64,000 bases of DNA, taken from NCBI GenBank assembly GCA_019722365.1, contig JADFUC010001296.1:1-64000 (forward strand), written 5' to 3'. The DNA is from Lithospermum erythrorhizon (lineage: Eukaryota; Streptophyta; Magnoliopsida; Boraginales; Boraginaceae). A program made the translations under genes and the position numbers. Positions within the stretch are counted from its first letter, which is position 1; every line of letters begins with the position of its first letter. This document shows, one piece after another, positions 12,040-23,934 of this stretch. The notes beneath the pieces are model-generated. The model saw only the letters and a list, made by a program, of their open reading frames with translations, was not told the origin of the DNA and did no database searches.

Positions 12040-12990
12040 TAACAGTTATTAGGATGCCTCTCGCACATTGATTCGTCCAAATAATTTGGGTAGTGAATTT
12101 TATGTTCTTATGGAGGTCATTTAGCTACGACCAGTGTTGAATTTTCCCTCTCATATTGCAATTGCAAAACAAAAACAAAGCTTCAAATAAATATATTAAC
12201 TACAACTACAAAAGAAAGGGGAACACAAATATGATTGATTACATGAAAAAACATGCATCTAATAATAATTAATAGAGTAATTTATAAAGTTCAGATTATT
12301 AATAAAAGATGGCAATTGAAATAGTCTCCATGCAAAAGTTCCTTTTGTTGCAAACACTGTGTTTCTTTTCTTGGCAATAGGTCCAACTATAAATTTTATT
12401 TCTTTTTCTTAAAGATAATTCATGATATTAATCAACATAAACTTGCCCATAGCCTCTTTGGCTATTACATGAAACTAAATTACATTGAACCGAATTAAAA
12501 GTACTGATAACAATGTCTTTCAAATTTAAAAAATAACCAACACTAGTTGATAACCAAATGATATCACAATTCTTCTTGAAGCAAGGTTCCCCAATCTTCA
12601 TTGTTCTTTGAGTTTACAATTCTCTATACCATACTCATGTAAAATAAACCATCAGAATTTATATAACTCAAATAAAAGCAAAGATCTTGGCAAGGAGGAA
12701 AATTGCTTCCAAACTGTTTGAAAATAAGGCATCATTATAATCAGCTATGATCAACTTCTATAAGAAGATGATCCTTCAATAGTTAATGCCTTTACCTTTA
12801 ACAAATTTTCAAGAACCACCAGTCTCTCAATAAATATACCTAGGTAAATCTTAGTGTTCCTTTTTCCGACAACATCTATCACATCCTGCTTCGGCGATAA
12901 AAATAGAGCCGATGATTAAAAAGGAATGAGTGGTTCCGTTGAGCAATTCCCTTCAAGGCAAGTCCTACAAAAGAGCCGAAGACAGATTTT
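12040..12990. other. Intergenic, AT-rich
   Basis: No reading frame or RNA gene that I can support. The segment 12,560-12,850 has somewhat coding-like composition on the minus strand but is interrupted and matches no motif I know. Confidence 0.4.
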
Positions 12991-14500
12991 GCATGGTTAA
13001 GCTATTCAGGCGCCAACTGTGGAAGATAACGGATCATCATGATTAAAGGTGACTTCATTCCCCGATAAGGCAAAAGAACTCCAAAGAGTACTACAAAAAG
13101 TTAAGGAGCTCATAAATGTTGTTATGTGTCCATTTTTTGAAACAAGTGGAAAGAAAATTTTACAGAAGAAGAGGATGAATATGTTTAGACTTAAATGTCT
13201 TTGAATATAAGATACCATAGAAAAAAGATTGCCGACTACTTTCATTGTTTAACGAACAAAGACAACAAATAGTGTTAATGTTAATTTTAGTTTTACCTGC
13301 TAAAAGGTCAGCAGTGGGTAATCTATTTAGTAGGAGTTTTCAGAGAAAAATTAATTTTGTGGAAACGGTCGCCTTGTGATTCTGGCCTGTGTTCGTGGCG
13401 GTATATAGTGTTGAGTAAAGCCCTATAAGATTATGGATCAAATGAGTCTTTGGGCCAAAAAAATTCATCTCTTTCTCTTGTTGGACAAATTTTGAGAATC
13501 TTAGAGACAATGTTAGGAGGGAAAAGAGAATCGGTGATCGAGTATTCCAAAAACGGTACAGCTTATTTAGTAATTTGTAGACGTTGATAGCTTCATTTGA
13601 AAATAAAGAACGAAGTTAGCAATCAAATTCCCTCGAATCCAATCGTCTTTTTCAAATGTCGATAGAACCACATTACATCATGAATCAACAGATACGACGT
13701 CGTAGTGTACTTTTCCGTGTCCAAGAAGAACTGACTAACCGAGTTGTAAAGCAGGAGCATGCTAGGAAGTATTTTGATTCGAGGGTCACATACTTTGCAA
13801 GTTAGCAGTGAAAACGCCAACCATTACGAAGCATCAAGTCGACAAGATGCTTTTGAAACCAAGCATCTTGTCTGAGTTTCTAGGCGCATAAGTCCCAATT
13901 AACTGAATGAATGAATGGCGATCGTCTCTCCCCTATAGTTTGCTTGATCTGATCTATATCATGCAAGACCGTTAGGAATTTGTGGTGACACCCATGGATG
14001 TATATGATGGCCCAAGCACCGATGACCAAAGTTTAATCTCGGTCGGAAGAAATTGAGAAATTTGGACTTCCAGAAAGAATTTTTTTATTTTGTCAATACG
14101 TTATAAAAAAATTATTTTCATGTCATGCCACAGGCCTAAGGGTGACTCGAGATGCCTAGTGGGACGCCATAACCGAAGTCTTTGCAAGAGAGGGAAGGCC
14201 AGACTAAAGCATTTAATGGATTTGTGAAAGTTGATGATTCAATTCTAACAAAAGCTGAGACTATGAAGGTGTTCAAACTTTGCTATCAAGGTAAAGAAGA
14301 ATAATGAATCAGAAAGTTGCAGACATAGGAAAAACCAAGAATCATTTCTAATAGAAATTACTTCTATATTCTTAGTGCTTTTTGCACTCACAACCTAGAA
14401 TGCTTTATGGAAGTGTAGTATTTCATGTGGTAGGCAAATAGACGGCCGGTAAGGGTCCCCTGTCTTAGACCACAACTAGGTTTAAAGTGTCTGGGAGGCC
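12991..14500 (+). mobile_element. Possible start of a decayed Ty3/gypsy element (primer-binding-site-like motif)
   Basis: At 13,007-13,024 the sequence CAGGCGCCAACTGTGGAA resembles the TGGCGCCGTCTGTGGGAA-type primer-binding site found just inside the 5' LTR of several plant gypsy lineages. The preceding bases end in CA, as an LTR end should. Downstream to 14.5 kb there are many stops and no gag or pol motif I can name, and no LTR partner was found. Minus-strand ORFs at 13,006-13,245 and 13,623-13,820 lack motifs. Confidence 0.3.
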
Positions 14501-16358
14501 AATTATCATGAATATTACACTGGAACACATTTTGATTTAACTTAAACTAAATAGGAGAGAAATTGAGTTCGAGAAGAAAAATCTCATCTAATTCTGTCAA
14601 ATACTTTGCTCGTACAATTTTGATGGTTGTAATTTCCATTTTTTTACATTTAGAGGTATGGACTTCCATGGCTCGATGCTTCTTAGAGTATAAAACAATA
14701 AAGTCATAAAGAAACTCAAATTTGAAACACTTTGGAGATGCATTAAAATGACAAGAATAGTAGATGTGTCTTTCCTTGCAGGAAATCATTTTATTTTCCT
14801 CTTTTGCTTCTTTCCTTCCTACATTTGTCCTCTCCTTTCTTCTTCGTAAAGGTAAAGGCTTTGAAATTTACACATTTATATATACAACTAGTAAATGAAA
14901 AGTGTTAGTGTAATGGTATATAATCTATTTCAAATATTTGATATATTTTTTATCATTAATTCGAATTATTCTAAACCCGTATAAAACTTATACTCTTTCA
15001 ATTTTTTCTAATTATTATTTATTTTTTCATGATACTTAACGCCAAATAAATCCTTAAATATACATAAAAACATAAATATAAGGTCCATAGAAAACATTAT
15101 ATGAACTCCATGTCCATAAAGAGAGTAATCATTTAATAATTTGACGTACTGACTAAGCGTGATCGACTTAATCGATCATCAATATAAGATCATCGAATCA
15201 TTTGATTTTATACATCGGGTACGATTTAAAAAGTATAATTCTAATTTTTGTGATCTCTGCACATGTAAAATTCATATTTGTATGGAATTAAATACAATAC
15301 CAATACAGTAATAATTCTATTAAAATCATGGCTATTTAACTAATATCTATTATAATAAGTATAATAATAATTCTATAAAATATATGATTATTTAATTCAT
15401 ATTTTATAATAAATATTAAAATTTAAGATAAATGACATTATTATTTGTTCTACTTCAAATTATTAAAGATTGAAAATGACATACGATTTAAATAAATTAC
15501 GCGAGGCATATTCTTGTAAATCAATCATGAAAAGTTATATTATGTAAATTTATAAAAATAATTATGTTATCTGAATTACTTTGAACTTATTTAAATCAAT
15601 GATAAATAAATATATTTGAAAAAATGACGCATCTAATAATTATAAAGTATATATATGCCAAACGAGATGATGCATCCTCAAATCGCACGTGATGTGGTTT
15701 CACGATTCTCCAACTGATAATCTCACAGATATGCAAGTATAAAGATTTATGAATACTTAATAATTACCTCCATTTATTCGACAAGCTTTATATCTATGAA
15801 ACTTTGATTTATTAATTACTTAGCCTACGAAGTTATTTTAATATAAAATGAGATTCATTCTGATTCATCTTGAAAACAGCTTTCATATTATTTTCTTATC
15901 ATTTTGAATATATAGCTTTAAAAATAATTGATACCAAAGTCACCTCATATACAAAAAAATAAATAAAAAATAGAGATAGTGCATCTCAGATGAAACTCAC
16001 TTAGATTTTTAAATTAACATTAATTTAAAATTGAGTAATTTATCAATAATAAAAGTTAGTGGGGTTAAACACAATCCTTATTTATACTTTTTTATATACG
16101 TTTGTATTCTTAATCAAAGAAACAACAAAAAATAAGATTTATGTACCTCTTTATCAGTTTAATGACCATTTTCTTGCTACTTATCACATGAAGAAACACA
16201 CACCCTTCATTTTCTTGCAAGTTTTGGATTGGATGATAAACTATAATAATATTGGGAAATTAATCTAATAAAACGTTTATTTGTACTTTTTAGCATCATG
16301 TTGAACATAAAGCCTGTATTCTTATGATTCATTATTGATCCATTTTCGAGATAAAATA
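14501..16358. other. AT-rich intergenic DNA, no gene seen
   Basis: Very AT-rich, especially 14.9-16.1 kb, with dense stops in all frames. The ORFs at 14,547-14,789 (minus) and 16,059-16,268 (plus) have low-complexity sequence and no recognised domain. Confidence 0.45.
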
Positions 16359-16360
16359 TA

Positions 16361-16515
16361 CTCCATACATCCCAAAATTTAAAATACATTAACTTTGTAT
16401 CAATTTGAAGAGAACAATTGTTAATTTCATATATTATCTTCCCTCTATTTTATTATCCAAACAATAATTTAAGATTTACACACACAAAAATCCTTAAATT
16501 TTGGGACGAAGGGCA
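16361..16515. mobile_element. Stowaway-type MITE (Tc1/mariner, non-autonomous)
   Basis: About 155 bp bounded by TA on both sides (16,359-16,360 and 16,516-16,517). The left end CTCCATACATCCCAAAATTT and the reverse complement of the right end (TGCCCTTCGTCCCAAAATTT) share the block TCCCAAAATTTAA. CTCC(n)TCC ends with TA target duplication are the Stowaway signature. Confidence 0.6.
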
Positions 16516-16517
16516 TA

Positions 16518-19500
16518 TATGTACATAACACTACGAGATTATTTGCTGACGTATTTGATAAGAGGACGTAAGCTAGATTTTATCTCGACATCACATAGAT
16601 CGATCCTAGTGTTTCATATATTAAATTGTCAGCAAGATTACCCCTTAAAAAGTCGATGCTGTAAATATCAGACATTTGCTCCTATTCTTTCAAGTGACCA
16701 TATCAAGAACAACAATTTTACTTTCAAAACCATACCGGCAACACTTCTACCACTTTCAACTAACTGCAATAATATAACTATATCTCACTACATCACCGCG
16801 TAACTGAACAAGACAGAAGGTAGTATCTAAGTAAACGTCTAATTAATGGGTGAGCATATTAACATAGGCCTATGTCCTATTATAAAGAAAAACATGCATG
16901 ATTAAGCCTAAAAAGCGGTCTTCTTTAAAAAGAATTATTTAAACTCAAAATAGACATAGCAAATGCTGTTCATAGTATGAGGGGAACACAGCACAAGTTG
17001 ACTCACATGCATATCACCTTTTTTTTTCTTATGTTTCTTCTTCTTTATACTGTGGTTGATAAACGTTAGTATAATAAAGAAGAAAAAGGTTGTAAATTGA
17101 GAGGGGGAGAGTAGGAAGAGGGTCCCTCTAATCAAGGCTGCTGATTATGCTACTCCTCAATCCAAGGGATAATTCATTCCAGTTTAATCATCAAAAACAT
17201 TTTATGGGTCCCTCCATCATCTTCCTCATCATCATCATTTCATGCAATAACATGGCAATTGAGATCGAAGATAGAGTAGAAGATCAAATCAAGAATATAA
17301 TCGAAGATAGAAAAAGAAGAAATAGACATAAAGCCTAAAGTAATATTATTGGATATACAGTAAGAATAAAGCAGTTGAAACAATTACTTAGACTCCATGG
17401 ACCATCACCAACGTAGATTAAGCTACCAAAATATAAGTATTGGCAAATTGTGACGATTTTTATACTACTAATAAATTATTTACAAAAAATTTTTTACATG
17501 GATAAGAAATTTGTTAAAACAAGTAAATGTTATTTTAAATTAGTCCAAAAAAGATGAGTAAATTGTAATTATGTCATAATAAAGTATCAAAATAAATTTA
17601 GACCGGCTAATGTGCTAATGCATGATATTAAAAAAACGATAGCTGTAAGTGAGCTGAACCTAAGAACTCACAAGATATTGTGACTACTTACCAAAGGATC
17701 CTCACGGCCTACATGAAATAATAATGAAAGTATAATTTTACTGGATGATTTAATATCCCATTTACGTGTAGCCTTTGATTACTTAATTGAATTTCTCACA
17801 TATTACAGAAATCTTTAATCTTCAATTATTTTTAATTACTCTCTCCATCTCTAATTGATAGGAATATTTTCCATTTTTAGAAATCCCTTAGTTCCCATTT
17901 AGTAAAAAAATATGGAGGGAAAACATGAATTGTGAGGAGAATTTGAATTTCCCTAAATATTTGTGTCAAATCAAATGGCTCTATCTTTTGGGATTGAAAG
18001 TTATAATATTAAAAAATTAATATTATGAAAAGTATTTTAAAGGACAACTACTATATAAATTATATTTAAAATAATAATTATTAATCACGTCAAATTTAAT
18101 TTTAAAACAATATTTTCTTTAAATTAAGAAGACCGGACAGTGGTCGATTTTCGAGAAAGGAAAAAAGGCTAAGACATCATTACCATATACTACGCTGCAT
18201 ATATATTGTCTGACATGTTAATTAGCCATTTGCCCCATGAACCATGCTGCTTGTATTCGCTTTGTCTTTCGACTCTGCGATCTTTGCATTGCCTTGTAAT
18301 TTATATCTTTTGGTGGCCCGCCTTTGCATTTCTTCCATCTTGTCTCAACTGTCTCTATCCATTTTTCACATTTAAAATCATTTTCAAAAAGATAATGACT
18401 ACTTTATCCTTAACACTACACTAAAGGTATATAACATTTAAAATCTTTTACATAATTATAATAAAATTCCACCACTTTCTTTTCGACACCCCACTCCTAT
18501 ACCCCACCCCTCCCCCGAATTTCCTCCTGTTTCCTCAACTTTCACTCAACTACTAATTTTTATACTCTTGATGCCTCGGTCCTCTCACTAACCACTAATG
18601 ATGATCCTGCCTCACCTCATACCTCGAACCTCACAAACCACCAATTTTTTCGACATTTCACTCCACTCCCCGAATTTTTCATCTTTTTCAACCACGAAAA
18701 AGAAATCAAGTGTTGGGCAGTTCTGTGAGCAAAACATGGTTCAAAGTGAAAAGGCAGAAGACAGGCATGCGGCGCATAAAGAAAAAATTTGTCATATAGG
18801 AAAGCAGGGGAGAAGTTCAATGGGTTCAGAAAAGTTCTGAAGAAAGTTCAAAAAAGCTTGGGAGAAAGTTCAAAGCAAGTAGTGTGATACAAGCACAAAA
18901 AAATTGTGGTTAAGTGAAAATTCATACAGGGCAATACACAAAAGAAGAAACAATATGTTAATTATGTAGTGATTTAAATTTATTCCCTATACTTCTACCC
19001 TACATTAATATAGTATTTGGTACAAATATTTAAGTTTTTAGTTGGAAAAAATGAATTTTAAAAAGCCTTTTAATGTAATATCTCTACGCATGTTGATATA
19101 TGCACTCAAAGAGAACTATAGCAGTAAGTCGACAAAGAATGCCAGTCAAGGGCAACCAAACACAAATTCATACTAAGAGGCAAACAAAAAATAATTCTGA
19201 CACTTTTTACCAATGATGTATCATCTCATCAATGAGGACACAATTGAGCTAGGTCACACCAGCATGTATGCACTCATTTTATAGGCTGATAATTTTTTGT
19301 ATAGATAGTCATTAAATTCACTTTAGTAATAAGAAAGTCATAATTGATACTAATATTATAAATATTTGGCTTAATATAACTTAATTAATGTGAACATCAA
19401 ATAAGAGATAATATCTTTTATCATTTCACAAGTTATTGCTGTGATACAATATAATGAGTTGGCTTCATTTACAGTGCCTAATATACAATACATATGTATA

Positions 19501-20300
19501 TTACTGGAGCAGTAAGAGCTTTAATATCTTTAGACAATCTATTTCCTTTCGCTGTATTAAAAACATCCACATTAGTTTCATAACAAAATGTAGTTATTTG
19601 CTTCCATTTTAGAACTTCTCCAGTTATATATATCTTCCCATGACATTTGTTTACGACAACAAATGGAACTATTTATTTGCTTCCATTTTGGAATTCATAT
19701 TTTGATTTATACTTTCTTAATTAGCTTCTTAATCATATATACTCCTAACTCCTTCAAATTCAATTTAATTACGTCTCATAGCCCTTTAAAGGGATCCAAT
19801 GTCATGGGAGGCAAAACGGGTAGATCCATGTAGTTAAAATTAGATGGAGCAAGTTTTAAGTAGACTATCCTTATAGCTGGAAATGATCGATGTATTGCTT
19901 CCACCTGGCCTCAGATTTATGTATTATGAAAACAAAATTGTACTATATTATCATAACTACATATGATATATGAATCTCTATACATTTATAATCAACAAAA
20001 ATCGAATCGAAGTTAATGCATTATCAAAAGAAAACAATGATCTTCCTATTTCATCACTGGTTTTAGTTATTATGCGGCTTGTTATTATGCATGTAATAAT
20101 GCAATGGATTATTATTACTATTACTATTTTTATTGGTCAACTCTAGTAGTCAACTCGAATAAGCATATATGATGGAATTGCAACAAAGCCTTTATACCAA
20201 AAATCGTGGGTCATTTCAGAGTTATAAGTTTAAAGTGTATTTAGACATGGCTAGATAAAGACGATATTGAAAGCAACATGTAACATTCAGCTTTGGCAGA
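16518..20300. other. Intergenic DNA with scattered repeat fragments
   Basis: No gene supported. A pyrimidine-rich stretch occurs at 18,480-18,560. The overlapping ORFs at 18,598-18,840 (plus) and 18,617-18,820 (minus) show no family motif. A Stowaway-like CTCTCTCCATCTC end is present near 17,840 without a clear partner end. The region 19-20.3 kb is AT-rich with dense stops. Confidence 0.4.
17790..17830. repeat. Dispersed repeat fragment shared with 52.7 kb
   Basis: AATTTCTCACATAT and, a few bases on, AATCTTTAATCTTCAATTA are present in the same order and spacing at 52,727-52,766. A further shared word, TTAATATTATGAAA, follows in both places (near 18,018 and 52,798). This points to two copies of one repeat family, probably a MITE. 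Confidence 0.6.
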
Positions 20301-20305
20301 TGGTA

Positions 20306-20690
20306 TTTATATGTTGGGTTGCAAAACAAGATCCACATTTTGTACTATCTCCAGATATTGATGAGAAGCTAAGATATACGTACAAATTTCAAAAGGAAGT
20401 ATATATAGAAGAGCAGATACATTGAGCATCTATATATCAAGACCCCACCAAAATAATGGAATGAAAAAGGAACAAGAAAAGCCCTTTTTCTTAAAGTGAG
20501 GAGTACTACTACAGAACATATGCAAACCCACTAAGGGCTTTTATATGTTGGGTTGCAAAACTGTAGATAGTTTGGCTGTAGATAGTTTGGCTTGTGTAGT
20601 CTTGTGGCTGCAAACCCACTAAGAACATATGCAAACCCACTAAGGGCATTAGTCTTGTGTTACTTGTGTAGAACTGTAGATAGTTTGGCT
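20306..20690. repeat. Nested local duplications (22-, 26- and 17-bp units)
   Basis: Three words recur in an interleaved pattern. TTTATATGTTGGGTTGCAAA and its next two bases occur at 20,306-20,327 and 20,540-20,561. The 26-mer beginning AGAACATATGCAAACCCACT occurs at 20,513-20,538 and 20,622-20,647, with an extra internal partial copy near 20,610. CTGTAGATAGTTTGGCT occurs three times, at 20,561-20,577, 20,576-20,592 and 20,674-20,690. All are exact, so the rearrangement is recent. No coding frame spans the block. Confidence 0.85.
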
Positions 20691-20759
20691 GATGGTAAAT
20701 TCACTCTCAGATACTTCACTGGATTTTGCTTCCAATAATGGAACTCAACTGTGATTTTA

Positions 20760-21160
20760 ATTTACCTCGGTGTTCGCCGCTGCAAAATAGGTTGAATTCC
20801 CCCCAACTGGGATGAAGGAACGGTAAATGACTGAATGTACTAAGAACCTCCTGCATTGCTTCAAATGAGGCAATTACAGCACACAATGCAACACAAGAAT
20901 ATCATCTGCAACACAGACCTGGGAAATTCCTAACTGTTTACACTGAGGATGAAAATGAAATTTGCCAGTCATGCTCACTTTTTTCAGCACACCATTGAAC
21001 AACTCCATCACTAGGACAAGCAATAAATTTTCCTCATCTTAATCCACTCCTACTCTAGAACATCCCCCCCTTATTAGAGTAACATTCACAGAAAAACTCG
21101 CGGTAGACAGACAACTCTCGACTAACTCAAGACATCTAGGAGCCGACTTCACAGCTTTCA
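20760..21160 (-). mobile_element. LINE (L1-type) reverse-transcriptase fragment
   Basis: Reading the minus strand from about 21,130 down, the frames give CLSTASFSVNV, then LVLVMELFNGVLKK, FHFHPQCKQLG, VADDILV and, after a one- or two-base shift, IASFEAMQEVLSTFSHL and FNLFCSG. This is the palm-to-thumb order of plant L1 reverse transcriptases (SFSVxxNG, VMEVLS, FHPKCxxLxLTHLCFADDLL, then the GLxxNxxKS helix). The catalytic FADD box reads VADD, at about 20,901-20,915. Frame changes show that it is dead. Neither the endonuclease nor the 3' tail was found. Confidence 0.7.
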
Positions 21161-23040
21161 TTAGATCAACCTTCTGATGTCAATGCACCATCTCTTGCAT
21201 CAAAAGCATGTAATTAGCTACCTATTATCTTCCACTAATAACGAAGGCAAGGTGATGCTTGGATATCAGAGATTGTAATACTGTACTAAGATCTTTCATA
21301 TCCAATTTTATGTGGTATTATAAAGGAATGGTGGTAGGCTGGTAGCACTACATAATTAGGCATATCTAAAGTCGAAAAGATATTCCTCACTGATTTGTAA
21401 GATCATATCTCATAAAATTTCAGTTTCGTAAACTTCCACTATGATTCCATCAAGCCATTACTCTGGGTTTAATCTGCAAAAATGTATCCTCAAGTTTTCA
21501 TAATATTTCATGCATTTCTATAAGATTTAACTTAGCTTAAATAATTTCATTGCTCAAAGTTCTCATTGTAAATCAACTTCTACACAAGCTTGTGCAACTA
21601 TTCCAGTTATGACAGAGTAATGGGGGTGCATTTAAGCTCCTCATTTCTTGTCTTACAACCTTGAACTTATTATAAATTTTGTTCTATTTCATGCCCCTCC
21701 CTGTGCACATATCAAGGTCTCTGTAATCTTTCCTCATAATCTGGTGAGCCTCCAGAAAGAAAAATATGTGAATGGTTCAGGACCACTTAGCACTAATACT
21801 CTACTCTTAGTCCTCTCATACATGACTTGTTACTTCATCTTTAGTTTTACATGTCTACCAATTTCTAGAGAAAATCATATCCATATTTGGTTGCCTTATA
21901 AGTGCAGTACTTTCGTTTATCATCACAAACCAATTTGAAAACCTGTCACTTCTCATATAAGTTTGGTAATTTGTAAAGTATGAAAGGGTTCAACAAAATT
22001 GGTAATATAACACCCAGAGATCTTGAACATTTAGATTGCAGTAGTAAAACATATACGCCGCTTATTTATTGCTAAATATTTAAACTAAAATAATAAATAA
22101 AATAATTAATTATTTACGAAATCATAACATATTTTTGATTTCCACTCATATACTATAATTCATTTTGCTCATAGCTATATGATCTCGTTATAATTTTTAA
22201 TAATAAATTTAAAAGCTATACCATACTATTCTTCATTTTCATGCCGTTTAATAAAAAAACGCATTATGTAATTTTATTTATTGTTTAAATATTATTTTTC
22301 TCTTTAATAAAAAAAATATACCTTATGTTAATTTCATTTATCGTTAAAACATCACTTCTTAATCGATTATTATGATAAATTATTCATAGTTCCACTATCC
22401 AATTCTATTTATTTATTCATTTTAAGATATTTTAATCGACGATCGGTCTTTAATAAGATTTTGCACAAAACTACATAATACGCTTTTATGTGAAATGATT
22501 TTTAATAAACAACCAAAGAGTCATAATATACAACTTCAATAATAAATAATCTAAACGACTATAATAAAATCAATTAAATATATGGTACGCTTTTAAAAAG
22601 CAGATTCTGTGCAATAATTTTTTAATAAAAGTTAAACCTCATATATATGTAATTAATATTTCTGAATATGAAAAACTTTTTAAAATTTTGACATAAATAA
22701 AAATTTTATATAGAATGTTAAGTCCTCTAAATAGTTTCAGATCGATCAGATATCTACCTACTAGATTTATATATAATATTCATGCATGTATTAGATCTAT
22801 AATATCGATCACTATTTATGAAAACTAATATAAATATTATTTAAATAAAGATATTCCATTTGTTTTTACTAATTACTAATCAATATTAGTCAGTTGAAGA
22901 TTGAATTTTTAGTTCTCACTAATCTAACTCTAACTATTGCTCTATAATTTATATGATAAATAAATTTTTTATTTTAAGAAAATAATACGTGTTATATATA
23001 TTATAATAAATAGCGAATTTCTAAAGAAAATATCCAAATC
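21161..23040. other. Intergenic, increasingly AT-rich
   Basis: 21.2-21.95 kb may hold more LINE debris (a 96-codon plus-strand ORF at 21,648-21,938 has no motif). 22.0-23.0 kb is extremely AT-rich with dense stops and many TTTAATAA-type words. No gene seen. Confidence 0.4.
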
Positions 23041-23043
23041 ATA

Positions 23044-23274
23044 CTCCATCCATAATCGATTGTCATACTGATTTATTATCAAATTGGACAAACTCTTTAC
23101 GCCTTCAATGATAAAAATTTATCGATTTGAATAAATTACGTCAATATTTGTTAATTTGAAAATATTATTATTTGATAATTTACCAATATATTAACAGAAT
23201 AAAATATTTAAATCTCATTATTTAACTGGTGAAAATTCAAATTTAAACTTTGACAATCTATCGGGACTGAGGAA
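23044..23274. mobile_element. Stowaway-like MITE
   Basis: Left end CTCCATCCATAATCGATTGT, preceded by TA, is mirrored at the right by the reverse complement TTCCTCAGTCCCGATAGATT, also abutting TA; both inward ends run into GATTGTCA. About 231 bp long. The termini have diverged, so the exact right boundary is uncertain by a few bases. AT-rich sequence without genes continues to about 23.92 kb. Confidence 0.5.
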
Positions 23275-23934
23275 TATTATATATGTACATTCTTTTTTAT
23301 TTCAATTATTGTAAATCGTAATACAAAATATCACATAATTTAGATATATATTCTTTAATAGTAATTTTTGAATTAGAAAAATTATTTTTCAATTTATAAT
23401 TGAATAATTATCATATAAAAAATTTATTATGAGCAAACTAATTCATTGCATTAAAATAAAATTTATTTATTATGATAAAAAACTAGGACAAATATTTATC
23501 AAACATTTTATATCAAAGATATCAGATCTTTTATAATTCCAATTTAAAATATCGATAATGAACATATTGGTAATTAACACATATAAGAAAAGCCAGAAAC
23601 TATCGGGTATTACTATGTTAATAGATAACTCCAACTACAAGCCAATTAAAATTTGTGACTGAGTGACTATTTAATTGTTATTTGTCATTTTTAAAATTTT
23701 ATTGTAGTTATTTTTGAATCAATACATATTATAATAAGAATAATATAGAATTAATAGCGTGAAAAGAAACACAACCCATAATTTTATAAAGAGAAGATTT
23801 TATAGCTATAACGTAAGAGTTTAATTCATAGTATTTAATTATAAATAAATCATATAATCTCACACACAATTGGTTTTATAACGTTAATTCATGACTCTTC
23901 AAATAAGATTTAGTAAGCCAGAATGAACCTGCCT

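Noticed and set aside
12560..12850. Possible copia RNase H fragment on the minus strand (ADYNDALFSNS)
   Set aside because: Only a short resemblance to the ADYAxD motif, with no supporting SWxSKKQ or AEAEY motif nearby.
17838..17930. Stowaway MITE starting CTCTCTCCATCTC
   Set aside because: A candidate right end (ATATGGAGGGA) lies too close and lacks the TA border and inner similarity.
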